A DNA stretch of 64,000 nucleotides, taken from NCBI GenBank assembly GCA_021030905.1, contig JAGFMI010000001.1, positions 806,001 to 870,000 of the forward strand, read 5' to 3'. The notes beneath the pieces are model-generated. The model did not search any database. It saw only the letters and a program-made list of their open reading frames with translations, and was not told where the DNA came from. The DNA comes from Pyrenula massariospora. Lineage: Eukaryota > Ascomycota > Eurotiomycetes > Pyrenulales > Pyrenulaceae. The position numbers were made by a program, and so were the translations under genes. Each line of letters starts with the position of its first letter. Positions within the stretch are counted from its first letter, which is position 1. Shown here in pieces: positions 46,421 to 58,643 of this stretch.

Positions 46421-48614
46421 ATGACGGTCCCAGATGAAGTCGATATCATTGTCTGCGGTGGTGGCAGCTCAGGATGCGTGCCTGCTGGACGGCTTGCCAA
46501 CCTGGACCACAAGCTTCAGGTGTTACTGATTGAAGCAGGGGAAGACAATCTTAACAATAGATGGTGAGTCTTCCTGATGAACAAGGGAGCGTCGAGTTCA
46601 TTCTTGTGTAAGGGTGTATCGACCTGGGATCTATCCCCGGAATATGAAGCTTGATTCTAAAACGGCGACCTTCTATTACTCGAGGCCGTCCGAATGGCTC
46701 GATGGTCGCCGAGCTGTGGTTCCCTGTGCCCATGTATTAGGCGGGGGAAGCTCCATCAACTTTATGGTATGCCTGAAATCATGTAATACGCCCTCGCTCC
46801 TAACGTCTATAGATGTACACCCGTGCATCGGCTTCTGATTACGATGACTTCCAAGCCAAAGGATGGACCACTAAGGATCTTATCCCACTAATGAAGAAAC
46901 ATGAGACGTATCAACGAGCTTGCAACAATAGAGACATTCATGGCTTTGAGGGCCCAATCAAGGTCTCATTTGGCAACTACACCTACCCGATCATGCAGGA
47001 CTTTCTCCGCGCCGCTGAATCCCAAGGCTTTCCAGTCACTGACGACCTCCAAGATCTGGTCACGGGACATGGTGCCGAACACTGGTAAGAAGCTTAACAC
47101 ATCTTCGAAGCCACCGGTTAACAGACTCTGAAGGTTGAAGTGGATCAATCGCGACACAGGCCGTCGTAGTGATGCCGCTCATGCTTACATTCACTCCACG
47201 AGAGCAAATTATGAAAATCTTCATCTGAAGTGTAACACCAAAGTCGACAAGGTCATCATAGAGAATGGCCGAGCTGTCGGGGTTCAGACTGTTCCAACTA
47301 AACCTTTAGACCCACAGCAGCAGAAGCCGAGAATCTTCAAGGCTCGAAAATTGATCATTGTCTCTGGAGGCACGTTGAGCTCTCCACTTATTCTTCAGCG
47401 ATCAGGAATTGGAGATCCCGAGAAGCTTCGCAAAGTCGGTGTTAAGCCTGTCGTTGACCTTCCTGGCGTTGGCTTGAATTTCCAAGACCATTATCTCACG
47501 TTCGCCACCTACAGAGCCAAGCCAGACACCGAGTCATTTGATGACTTTGCACGCGGCGATCCTGAAGTTCAGAAGAAAGTGTTTGATGAATGGGATCTCA
47601 AAGGGACTGGCCCACTTGCCACCAACGGTATTGAGGCTGGTGTCAAAGCTCGCCCAACTGAGGAAGAACTTAAGGAGATGCAAACATGGCCTACGCCCGA
47701 TTTCTCGCCAAGTGGATGGGACAGCTACTTCAAGAACAAGCCTGACAAGCCAGTGATGCACTACAGTGTTATTGCTGGGTGGTTCGGTGACCACATGCTC
47801 ATGCCACCGGGCAAATTCTTCACTATGTTCCATTTCTTGGAATACCCATTCTCCCGTGGGTTCACTCACATCACGTCCCCGGATCCTTATGAAGCTCCTG
47901 ACTTCGATGCTGGATTCATGAACGACAAACGGGACATGGCTCCAATGGTGTGGGGCTATATCAAGTCGCGTGAGACTGCTCGCCGCATGCATGCATATGC
48001 TGGCGAGGTGACAAGCATGCATCCTCACTTTGCCTTTGACTCTCCAGCTCGTGCTTTGGACATGGACTTACAGACCACCAACGCATATGCTGGGCCTAAC
48101 CACATCACGGCTGGAATTCAACACGGGTCTTGGTCTATGCCTCTTGAGTCAGGCGAGGCGGTGAAGCCCAACTTTCTCAACTCAAACCAGCAGAGTGTGC
48201 GAACGGATCTCAAGTACACGAAGGAGGACGTTGGGCATGTTGAGAAGTGGGTGCAAAGGCATTGTGAGACGACATGGCACTCACTTGGAACGTGCTCAAT
48301 GGCTCCAAAGGAAGGTAATAGCATTGTCAAGCATGGTGTGCTTGATGAACGACTCAATGTCCACGGCGTGCAGGGACTGAAGGTATCGGATCTGTCTATC
48401 TGTCCAGACAATGTTGGCTGCAACACTTTCAGCGTATGTTTTACCTCCATCTCTTTGTTCGGCGTTACTAAGAATATCCTAGACTGCACTCTTGATTGGA
48501 GAGAAGTGCGCTGTCCTCGCTGCGGAAGATCTTGGTTACTCTGGCGATGCCCTGCAGATGAAGGTTCCGAATTACCACGCTCCAGGCGAGACGGCTGGTT
48601 TAAGCCGTGTGTAA
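46421..48614 (+). CDS. AOX1: Alcohol (methanol-type) oxidase, GMC oxidoreductase
   Basis: FAD enzyme oxidising short alcohols to aldehydes with H2O2 release. Exons 46421-46563, 46613-46766, 46813-47084, 47134-48433 and 48483-48614 give 666 residues, the normal AOX length. The FAD loop is IIVCGGGSSGCVPAGRLA; the GMC signatures HVLGGGSSINFMMYTRAS and SGGTLSSPLILQRSGIG are intact. The active-site His is in TTWHSLGTCSM and the Asn in DNVGCNTFSTALLIGEK. AOX-specific stretches include YYSRPSEWLDGRRAVVPC and the C-terminal VPNYHAPGETAGL. The protein ends -SRV, close to but not a standard peroxisomal PTS1 (SKL/SRL/ARF types). All introns are 46-49 nt, GT-AG. Reading through the last intron would give an unrelated tail. 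Confidence 0.95.
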
Positions 48615-49512
48615 CTCAAGATGAACATGTCACAGCCCACCGTGCACATCATAGCCCGTTTAGTCAGTGCGAGGAATTGACTATGGCGATTATGCTTGGC
48701 TTGCGTTATGACGGTTTTTCATCTGTAGTATTGAAATCATCTTTAGCAAGCCACGTCCTGTTCGAACTGCTGTAGCCTTGGATCTGAGAGATCGTCGTCG
48801 TTGTCTAGAAGCGAGCTAAGCGAGTAGAGCCGCGCCACAAAGTGTGGCCGTGCATTGTGGCTCAGGTCGGATCGCAAAATCTCCGAACAGTCGAGAAGAT
48901 AATTGGTGCAAACGGTCTCACAATAGATGGCGTGTTGAGACAAGGGCGTCAAGAAGCTAAGGACGATGGCGACCCCTCAGCGGCCACGTTGTGGGGGTTA
49001 TCGGGCCTCGACGTTACTACTTTGAGGGGGAGAGCTCCGGGAGCAGGTTTCTGGGTGGAGGACTCGGGATCGTGATTCGGCGCGCTTAAGGGCTGTAGAT
49101 TAATCGGGACGAGGGTCCCTGGCCAGCGCAGAGATGGCTTTTCGGGTCTAGCAGGCCTGGAATCTGTCAGTTACATCACATAGCACTACTCGACCGCCGG
49201 CGCTGCGGTACTCGTAACTGTCAGTCTCCTTGACGAGATTGTCGCTGTCGCTACCATTTAACGCTCATGGTTGAGCCACACCACGTCGCCCAATGAATTG
49301 AGAAAACCTACCTTTCATTCTATGTAAACGAGCAAAAATTCATCACTTCTTTTCCCATCTCCTTGCTTACCAGATTTGTATTAGCTTCTTAGGCGAGGCG
49401 CTGGTGGGCCTGTTCACTCGCGACCGTTCTGATTTCGAGCAGAGGACTCTCTCGACGATCAACTCACCACTTTGAGTGCGATAAGAGGCATGTTTACTAT
49501 AATACAGCATCG
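48615..49512. other. Intergenic
   Basis: 0.9 kb between alcohol oxidase and the kelch gene. The part before 49513 should be the kelch promoter. Nothing specific seen. Confidence 0.55.
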
Positions 49513-52018
49513 ATGATTATGACATCCAGACCATCAACCCTCACAAACGAATCTCCCTTGCAAGCCTTGAATTCTGTGTCAAATTTTTCTCAACCAACCT
49601 CTGCGAACGCCGACGGCACTACGAACACTGCACCGATTGCCAACCGCAGAACACAATCCACGAACCTTTCGGGTCTACAAACTCCTAGAAGAAGGACGTC
49701 CATATTTAAAGAGGTGGGACTGGACAGCATTGATGAACCAGTAAAGACAACATCAACTTCGCAACCTGCAAGGAAACGGCCAAGGCTGTCAGTACGATTT
49801 CGAAGCACAATTGATGAGATTGAGCACGTCGCCAGTGGTCCTCCTGCCGCAGACGTTTTTGTTCCTCCACGAAAAACGCCAACTACATCCAATCTTACCT
49901 CGACAATGCCGCGAATCTTCATGCTTGCAGTCTTTTTAGCTATCGTCATCCCATCATTTCATGGCATTGTAACTTTTAGAAAAGGTGTGCCGCCAAATGG
50001 AGCTACAGCTGGTCCAATTGAGCCAATAGCACTGAAACAAAGAGCTGCCCGAGCAAGCTTGGAATCGCGGCAGGATCCCACACAATACTGCAAAAGATGG
50101 TCGCACCAAACCGCAGTCGTTAATGGGACGGTGTACATTTACGGAGGACAGATGATTACAGACCAGTCTCAAACATCTAACAATTGGAGTAAGCAGAGTC
50201 TATTTGCGGATTAAAGGAGAATGACTGACTAAGGCAGATAATGATTTTCTTACGCTTGATCTTGGGAAGACTTGGCAGATTAGTACTCCTTCCTTGAGCC
50301 CACTACCACAGCCGTCAGGACCGCCAGCAGTCGCCAATGGTTATCTATGGAACTCTTACACATCCCTTTTCCTCTACGGCGGAGAGTTTTCTGACACCCC
50401 AAACGAGCCACCTCCTGCCTTCAGCATGTGGGAATATGTCCTAAATTCCAAATCGTGGTCTGAGCATTCAAACCCTACAACTGTCGGCGGACCAAATTCT
50501 GATGGCGGCAATCAGCCAGTGCAGCGCTCAGCGGAGGGAGCCGGTGTGAATATTCCAGAAATTGGTCGCGGATATTACTTTGGGGGACACCAAGATACTC
50601 ATACGACAGAAGGCTGGTCAAATCAAATTGCTCGGATCTATCTCAAGTCCCTGCTCGAATTTACATTTCCTGGTGTTTCGAATCCCAGCGCATCCACCTC
50701 AGCTGCTGGATCGGATGGATTATGGCGCAACATTACTGAGGGTGGCCTGCAGGACACTGCTGGATTTACTGAACGAGCTGATGGTGCCCTCGTCTTCATA
50801 CCCGGATATGGCAAGCAGGGAATTATTGTTGGTCTTGCTGGCGGGTCAGCCGATAAGTTCACGCAGATGAACGTGATTGATGTGTACGATATTGACAGCT
50901 CGACGTGGTACAAACAAGCCACTACTGGCAAATACCCTGGGATTCGAGTCAACCCCTGCGCCGTTGCTGCTTCAGCTGCTGATGGCACATCAACCCAGAT
51001 TTACATGTATGGAGGGCAGAATCTCCAGCCAGCTAAGTCGCAAGAACAGTACGACGATATGTGGATTCTGACCATCCCCTCATTCACTTGGATCTCTGTT
51101 GACACCTCGCAACAAGCTACTCCTGGCGGACGATCCGGCCATACTTGCAACATCTGGAACTCACAGATGGTTGTCGTAGGTGGCTACGTTGGAAAAGAGC
51201 TTGCATGTGACAGCCCGGGAATCTACGTCTTCGACACTTCGAAACTCAGCTGGGAAAACAGTTACAACGCTCTCAAGGGAGGGAACGATCTGAACCAGCA
51301 GAGCAGCCAGTCGAAAGACCCCAAAGGCTTAAGCGGCAGCTTTGGCTATGCCGTACCCGGCTCCGTCCAATCCATAATCGGCGGCAATGCCCAAGGCGCC
51401 GCAACAGTCACCAAACCAGCGCAGACCGCTACCTCGGGCCCCATGGCCACAGGCGAGGCCATCACCTACACAATCACCAACTCTGCGGGCGTTGTGACGA
51501 CCACATCAACCCCCAACGGCGGCGGATCCATCACCGGCAGCCAGGAAAAGAAATCCAGCGGCCCCAACGTGGTGGCCATCGCCGTCGGCGTCGTCGCCGG
51601 CTTCTTCGCCCTCCTCGCCGCCTACCTCGGCTTCTGCGCCTACCTCTACCGCAAACAGCTCGCCCTCTACAAAAACCACGTGGCCATGGCTCAACGTGCG
51701 TCGCTTGGGATGCCCAGCGGCGCCGACAAGGCCGTCCTCGGCGGTTACTACAAGGGCTCGCAGGCGGATTCGAGTCCGAGCCGGTACCACAAGAACAGCA
51801 CCGAGGGGAGCAGCGCGCAGCAAAGCGGGAGTGGGCGGGGGACGGGATATACTGCGGTGCCGCAGAACACGGGCAGTGATAGGCTGGGGAGGCAGCATAC
51901 GAGGGAGGGGTCAACCGCGGGTTCGAGTACGGAGGATCTGTTGTCGGCGGCGGAGCCGAGTTTCATTGGGGTCATGTTGAATCCGCGGAGGAGTTTGAGG
52001 GTTATCAATCGGGATTGA
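49513..52018 (+). CDS. Kelch-repeat membrane protein
   Basis: Exons 49513-50188 and 50238-52018 give 818 residues. Galactose-oxidase-type kelch blades are marked by YIYGGQ, LFLYGGEFSD, YYFGGHQD, IYMYGGQN and VVVGGYVGKE between about 200 and 580. A membrane helix (VVAIAVGVVAGFFALLAAYLG) follows near 700, then a cytosolic Ser/Gly-rich tail. The N-terminus is ambiguous: the first ~130 residues are hydrophilic, with RRTQSTNLSG and KRPRLSVRFRS, followed by hydrophobic PRIFMLAVFLAIVIPSF. Starting at the ATG at 49906 would make that segment a normal signal peptide. Fungal kelch proteins of this layout are single-pass surface proteins, some linked to cell-end polarity or wall sensing. The role here is unknown. 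Confidence 0.85.
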
Positions 52019-53352
52019 TTTTGGATGTTGATATGATCGCCTGTATATAAAAAGGCTACTTCATGAGTACATATCAAACTAGTTCTGGATTTGGGTATAT
52101 ACACGCTTGGATATGGATATTGATGGGTTTCTGGTTTTTTTATATACTTTAGATACCCAGTGCAGCAACAATTGGATAATGTCGTGAAACGAAAATTATT
52201 CGAAACGCGCTTGCTCCTAGCATACCTCCATCCCATCTGCGTCACCCTACGACCACCATCCCTTCTACTCGAACCCATACATCACAAACCACCCCTCATC
52301 CAATCCTCAGCATCCAGCGCTATTCCGCTTGATAATCTGATACCCCAGCCTCAACTCGTGCTCCGAACCTGATGTCAAACTCGAGCACATACATTCGTAT
52401 TCCGCGCCCTTGACTAATCAACCGATCAAATCAATCAACCAACGCGCGACGCGTGCGTGCGTTTCCTGGGCATCGTTATACGACGCCGGATAAAACGGCA
52501 CGCGTGCGCATGCGGCAACGATAGTCATGCGGGACCCAACTATCATACACCGTTCCCCCAGGCGGACTTCCTTCATGGCTCCAGCGGCTGTACGGATTTG
52601 ACGTGGAAACAATTGAATCTTGCAAGCCTGCAAGGACATCGAAGATTAAAATCTGGGACGCCTATGCCGTCCCGTGGGAGAGGAAGCTTTACCCCAGAAC
52701 CGAGCCCGTTTTGTTTTTCCACAATAGGATGCGGGGAGATGGAGATGGGGATGGAGATCTCCGTGTGGGTAAGGGCCAACGTTTTTTCGGGATGGCATCA
52801 TCATAGCACACGCCAATGCTAGATTTTCCTGCTTGGGGAATGGTGGATAGGGGATTTGTGGGGTGTTGTCAAAATTTGCCCATGCCGGCATTTGAGCATC
52901 GTGCATTGATCCTCACTAGGGACTGACGGGGAGGGGATAAAGAGCGGAGATAGGTGTTGGACTGTACGTAGTTAGTCAGGATTTTGGGGGATGGCGAGAT
53001 TTTTTTGGTGGAGATGTCGTTGGGATGGGATTCTGGCGGTGGAGGGTTGGTTTTGAGATGTTTGGTTTCTTTCTTTCCTTGGTTTGTTGATTTTGATTTT
53101 TAATCTTCCGCCCTTTTCATGAAACCTTTTGATTGAAAGAAAGGTAAAGATTTGGCTGAGTTGCTGTTCTTAAGTATCTGAAGGAAATCTAACGCCTACG
53201 AGCGATCTATCAACTGGCTTGGATTTGGGCTATGTGATGGTGGAATGAGCAAATCGCAATCATACTCCCGTTTTCCATTTCTACTCTTCTCGTACACATA
53301 AGAACACAATCTCCTCGAGCTCTTCAAAGTAGCACCACCACCGAACCTCAGA
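52019..53352. other. Intergenic, about 1.3 kb
   Basis: Between the kelch gene and the MFS gene. 52930-53060 is G/T-rich on the plus strand; the last 100 bp before 53353 are pyrimidine-rich, as in fungal core promoters. No gene seen. Confidence 0.55.
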
Positions 53353-55306
53353 ATGACCGTCTCCGCCGCTCACGACCCCGAAAAGCTTCCCCTCCCATCA
53401 CCACATCTTTCCCACCATTCCACCTCCGCCAGCTCGCAAACCTCCCTACACATCACCTCCGACCCGGAGAAAGCTCTCACGCCCCAGCTCTCCCACACAT
53501 CCCAACCTCCTCTATCTCGAAAATGCACGTCCGTGGGCACCGAGGGCGCGGATCCAGATTTCGAAGTCGACTGGGAGGAGGATGACAGAGAGAACCCGCT
53601 GAACTGGCCCATGTGGTACCGGGGAATAGTTATCGGATTCATCAGTTTCTCCACGTGGACCGTGTAAGCCTCCCCCAACCCTCTCTACTACCTCAGCTAA
53701 CAGCAACCAGCGTTGTCTACTCCACCTCCTACACCACCGGCCTCGTCCCCATGATGCGCGAATTCTCCATCTCCTCCGAGCCCATCGCCACCCTCGGCGT
53801 AACAACCTACCTCTTCGGCCTCGCGATCGGCTCGCTCGTCCTGGCCCCCATCTCCGAGACGTACGGGCGCAAACCGGTCTACGTCATCTCGATGTTCTTC
53901 TTTCTCCTCATGCTGATACCCTGCGGGCTGGCGACGTCGATGGCGGAGATCATCGTGGTGCGGTTCTTTGGCGCGCTGGGGGGGAGTGCGATGATCGCGA
54001 ATGCGCCGGGGACGGTGGGGGATATTGTCACCGCGGAGTATCGGGCGTTGGCGTTTAGTATTTGGAGTATTGGGCCGTTGAATGGACCTGGTGAGTTTGT
54101 TACGGTACTTGGGGAAGGATGGAGCTGACGCGACTGACTAGTCTTTGGTCCGATAATTGGGGGGTTCGTGACGGAGTACCTGGGCTGGCGGTGGGATAGC
54201 TGGCTCATCTTGATCTTTGCGGGGGTGGCCCTGGTGATGATGGCTACCACGAAGGAGACGTATGCGCCTGCGCTTTTGCAGAAGCGGGCTGCTCGGAAGC
54301 GGCATGAGACGGGAGATGAGAGGTGGTGGTGTCGATACGATAATAGGCTGCCGTTTCTTGAGTTGATGAAGGTCAATTTAAGTCGACCTTTTGTTATGGC
54401 TGTCAAAGAGCCTATTTGGTCAGTCTTTCAACCACTGGCACTTTTGGCACCTTGAGCTGACGGTAGTAGCATTTTCTGGAATGTCTACATCTCCATTGTA
54501 AGCAGGCCTGGATCAGGATACGGCAAGACGGGCATGGCACTAACGTTCTGTAGATCTATGGCATTCTCTATCTCTGCTTCGTCGCTTACCCTATCGTTTT
54601 CACTCAGACCCGCGGCTGGTCCATCGGGTTCTCAGGCCTGGCGTTCATCGGTATCGGCATTGGCAGCATGTGCATCATCGTTCTCGAACCGCTTATTCGA
54701 CGACTCATCAATTCCCACAAACCAGACCCAATCACTGGAAAAGTACCGCCTGAGGCCGCAATGAGTATTGTGTGTATAGCCGCGATATTGTGCCCCGTGG
54801 GTGAGCTATGGTTTGCCTGGACGTGCGTGCCAGCGAGCGTGCATTGGGCGGCACCGATCGCAGCTGGGATTCCGTTTGGAGCTGGCAATACCGCAGTCTT
54901 TATTTACGCCTCGAACTATCTGGTTGGAAGCTACGGTGTGTACGCTGCGAGCGCAATGGCGGGGAACGCTGTTGTTCGAAGCGTGTTAGGTGGGACGCTG
55001 CCGTTGGCGGGGCCTGCAATGTACAATGCCATGGGGGCGAACTGGGCGGGGACCCTTTTGGGACTACTCGAGGTTGCGATTGTTCCCATTCCATTTATTT
55101 TCTGGAGGTACGGCGGGAGGATTAGGAGGAAGAGTGCGCTGATCGGGAGGTTGATGGAGGATGCTGAGCGCAGAGCAAGGAGGGCGGAGAGGTCGCAAAG
55201 TCGGAGGAGGGTGCAGATTGCAAAGGAACTAGAAAAGAATGGTGGAGCGGTCAACGATGTCCGGTTAGAGGAGGGTTTCGGCGTTGAAAAGGAGCTGAAG
55301 ATATGA
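53353..55306 (+). CDS. MFS transporter, DHA1 (drug:H+ antiporter) type
   Basis: Twelve-helix plasma-membrane exporter. Exons 53353-53663, 53711-54090, 54142-54418, 54470-54497 and 54554-55306 give 582 residues; the fourth exon is only 28 nt (IFWNVYISI). A long cytosolic N-terminus (Ser/His-rich, then FEVDWEEDDRENPLNWPMWYR) leads into helix 1, a sequence typical of DHA1 family members. Motif A is LAPISETYGRKPVYVISM; IIVVRFFGALGGSAMIANAPGT and SIWSIGPLNGPVFGPIIGGF give helices 4-5 with the antiporter GPxxGP-type motif C. The central loop and GVYAASAMAGNAVVRSVLGG are also characteristic. The substrate could be a toxic compound, a polyamine or a metabolite. No partner biosynthetic gene is adjacent. 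A tandem-repeat array starts within about 15 bp of the stop codon. Confidence 0.92.
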
Positions 55307-55317
55307 TAGACAGGTGT

Positions 55318-55765
55318 GTTACGCTTTTGGGCTTTGTTCAGCGGTCACTTGGTGTTTTTGAGCATTTACATGGGGTTTAGCATAATACAATAGCGATCTC
55401 ATCCACATACCGGGAGGCAATCAAGAGCATTTTCGTCTGCCAATGTTCAATACTCTCGATAGACGTGCGTCGCGTCTTTGGATTCCCACTCAGCGATCGC
55501 CAGGGGTTTTGAGCATCGATATTCGCATTCTCACAACGGACTAGGCTTCGTGCCGCATATTAGGTGGTCATCGAGAGCGTTCTTGTCATTTACTGATCGG
55601 TGCTGTTCATAGGTCCGTCGCGTCTTTGGACTCTGTCTCGGCGAACTCTTAGTGTTTTTGAACCTCTGGAAGGGCCTTATCGTGCTAGACTAGGGGCTCT
55701 TTTCCACGCAACGGGTAGCCGTCGAGAGCTTTTCTGTCACCCCCTAATTGATGCCCTTCTCACTC
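55318..55765. repeat. Degenerate ~150-bp tandem array, about 3 units
   Basis: CGTCGCGTCTTTGGA occurs at 55468 and 55616, and a weaker ACGCTTTTGGGCT at 55321, giving a 148-bp period. TCAAGAGC/TCGAGAGC occurs at 55421, 55571 and 55722 (period 150-151). GGTGTTTTTGAGC and AGTGTTTTTGAAC lie at the matching offset in units 1 and 3. Confidence 0.7.
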
Positions 55766-55770
55766 AGCTG

Positions 55771-56178
55771 TCAGAGCGTCTCCCTCATCGTACCCCAGGT
55801 GATGATCGGGAGATAGTCAGTATTGCGCTGGAGATTTTCCCACCACGTGATCAGAGGGAGCCACCGACATTTGGAGGAGTGGGTGCCGTCCAGATCAACA
55901 TTCAATTCAGCCGGATCTCGATGCATCCGACGACTCTCAGCACCACCATCCATTGAATCTCGAGCGAAAGACCCCGCGTTTTCTTTGTCTATATTCAGCC
56001 ACGTCTTGAATTTTGGGCGGTCTGCCAGTTCTGTCTGGAAGTCAGAACCTGGTCCGTGCGTCTCTGGCTTGGGTACAAATATCTGCTCCTCCCCCCAGTT
56101 CTTGATCTCTTTTCTCTTCTCTACATCCTCCTCAGCTCGACCAAGCGAAGCGATCGATCTCAATTTTTGGCTCGCCAT
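55771..56178 (-). CDS. Doubtful small ORF, unknown
   Basis: 135-residue ORF from MASQKLRSIASLGRAEEDVE, hydrophilic, with a near-duplicated C-terminus (WLPLITWWENL then YLPIITWGTMRETL). No family is recognised and no introns or context support it. It lies at the edge of the tandem array, so the duplication may reflect repeat DNA rather than a protein. Confidence 0.2.
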   Translation of the reverse strand: MASQKLRSIASLGRAEEDVEKRKEIKNWGEEQIFVPKPETHGPGSDFQTELADRPKFKTWLNIDKENAGSFARDSMDGGAESRRMHRDPAELNVDLDGTHSSKCRWLPLITWWENLQRNTDYLPIITWGTMRETL

Positions 56179-57324
56179 ACCAAGATCATGATAGCATGAG
56201 TTGCTTGATCGTTGCTTTTCATATGTCGATCCCAAACTCCATAAGATTATCTCTCGACGTCTCCTGCCTTGACAAGCTGGGCCGCCGAGGTGGCTGTCGG
56301 GTGCAGCGACATCAATCTTTCAATCATTCAACGACTCTTGAGATCTCTGCACGCGCTCTCGCGGGACGGAACAATTGAGCGAGCTCAGCGAGCTCCTTGG
56401 AACCCAGCACAACATTCATTGAACGGGCGATGAGCTGGCTTCGACGTCGTTAATTCGTCAAATGGGAAGGGTACCAGGCGGATGTCTGTAGGCATGACAT
56501 AACTAATTTTACTCTCATGGAAGAGCTTGACGGCCGCCGTCTAGTAGTACGTAGGTGACCATATATTGTATGGAACACGACTGCGGCTTGAGTCGACGAC
56601 TTCCAACATGCGACATGACACTTATGAATAGTGGCACCACCACAACCACTGCCACGTGGTTGCGATTCTTTCAACGCGTCCTCTTGACAGACAAGGGATG
56701 AAGAAGCATATTGACAAGAATTAGCATGAGAAGAGATCGCAGCCTGCTCAAGAGGCAGTTACGACCACAGATCCAGTGTCTGACACCAAATGTCTGACCG
56801 AGCATCTAGACACTCGCTAAAACTCAAGCCTTTCGTCTGACAAGGCGACCCGACTCTTCACGACTTGTTGGTCTCCGAATGGATTAACGGCCAATAACAT
56901 AGCCCTGGTTATCCTCAAGCATTTTGATGAAGGGAAAGCTTTTCTGTCACCATCGTAAATTGTAGATCGTAGAGCGTAGACTTCTTATATCACGAAGATT
57001 CAAAATACGTTCGCCGCGACGCCAAAAAGCGGAAGGGTCATACCGTCTTCGCGTGCATGGAATCAGACGATGACTTCATGAAAGCATTGATATAGTGAGG
57101 CGTCATCATACGAGAAGGGAAACGTCGTGAAAGCGACACAAGTTTCACGAAAACCGTAACTTTGTACTGTGCGATAGCCTCCGATACCCTAGCTTCACAG
57201 TTCAGGCAATTCTAGTGCGTCGACATAAATTCAAAGAAGCGAAAGTCACGAGAATAGTGCAACAGCAGTACAGCAACAACATGGAGACTGTTAGGTAGGA
57301 GTCACTGAGCATCGTGGCGGCGGA

Positions 57325-58643
57325 GGAGCTAGAGAGCTCCAGTGCCTATGGTACCGTACGCGTCTGGCGAACGTTTCGTCTCTGGGGGTGCTAAGGAGCA
57401 CCAATTCCGACAATGCAAGTGCCGCAACATATATAGAACTTGCAAGACGACTCTTGTGTAGAAACTGCAACTTCACATCAGACGCAGCGGCTGATTAATC
57501 CAAAGCACATAACGGTTGGTTCGTTCTTGATCAATAGTTACGTCCAGCAAGCTTCGTGTCTCTGCTCAGACCGGAGAAGACTCCGTCGACGATAGCAGAC
57601 GCATACAACGAGTTGCAAGGACGCGGCGCGTGTTAACATTCCAAAAGCCTACGGAGGAGCTGATGAGCTCCTGGGATACAACAGACAGGAAATCAAGCCA
57701 ACGTCCTACATCTAGCGGGTTCTTTGTCTCCGAATCATCGCCATTTTTACGTTGTGACGAAAGGGTCTTTGGACTTTCGAAGCTTTCAAAATCGGGAGTA
57801 TTGTTACGCCTAGGAAGAAAGATTCGACGAGCTCTGTTCTTTAGCTTGAACCGCTGATAGAGAACCTGCGCGGAGGCTGTTGGAAGACACACATAAAGGT
57901 TTGATCCACAACGAACGTGAAGCTCTCTTCTTCATGCAGGAGCTCAGCTTTCAGGAAATGATTGATCGCGAAGAGATGTCAGGCGAGCTTTGTGTCTCTG
58001 GATTAGGCGAAGAGAATTGTGTCGACAAAATCAAGATCCAGAAATACGGTTTCCGGGGGGAGTGGGGACGGGGGCTGGTCAACGCAGCGATTGACGTGTC
58101 ACGTCTGGCGAGCTTCCGGTATGCGGCTTAGGTCAACAAAACATGGTATACGTGGTCGATATCCACCTGATCGAGATAACCAACGAGCAGCCTTCCGACT
58201 GGTCACCAAGGAGCTAATGAGCTCCTAAGATACCAGTAGTCCGTATCTCCTTCCAACGATGGTTCGCCTGCAGCACGAAGGCATTGAGTTTCCCTGACGA
58301 TTTCCTTGGGAGGATCGTCAACACAATGATCAATTGAAGGACATGTCGCACGAGCGTCCTGTCTCCAGCCAGACAAATTTTCTGTCCGAGAAACACCGAC
58401 GACGGCTTTCCTGGGAGCTGTTCAGTCATCACATCTCTCGACCTTCGAACAACGGAGCTAATGAGCTCCTAAAAGACCGAGAGTCGAGCCAACGCTATTC
58501 GCGGGTCATGAGCCCTTCCCATCCTTGATATAGACAGAAAAGACTTTGTCGACCGCGGCTTGTCGACATCACGGCTTGTTATCACGGCTTCCCAGGAATA
58601 GTACGTTCAATTTTCGAATCTTACGGACAAGCTAATAAGCTCT
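57325..58643. repeat. Family of hairpin-bearing repeats (GGAGCTnATGAGCTCC)
   Basis: 16-nt inverted repeats lie at 57325-57340, 57656-57671, 58210-58225 and 58454-58469, with a degenerate copy at 58629-58643. Similarity continues downstream in some copies: CCAACG about 25-30 nt later and GCGGGT near 50 nt (57656 and 58454). Spacings are irregular (331, 554, 244, 175). Confidence 0.65.

Noticed and set aside
51506-51914. Arg-rich ORFs antisense to the kelch gene
   Set aside because: Shadows of a GC-rich membrane/tail-coding exon.
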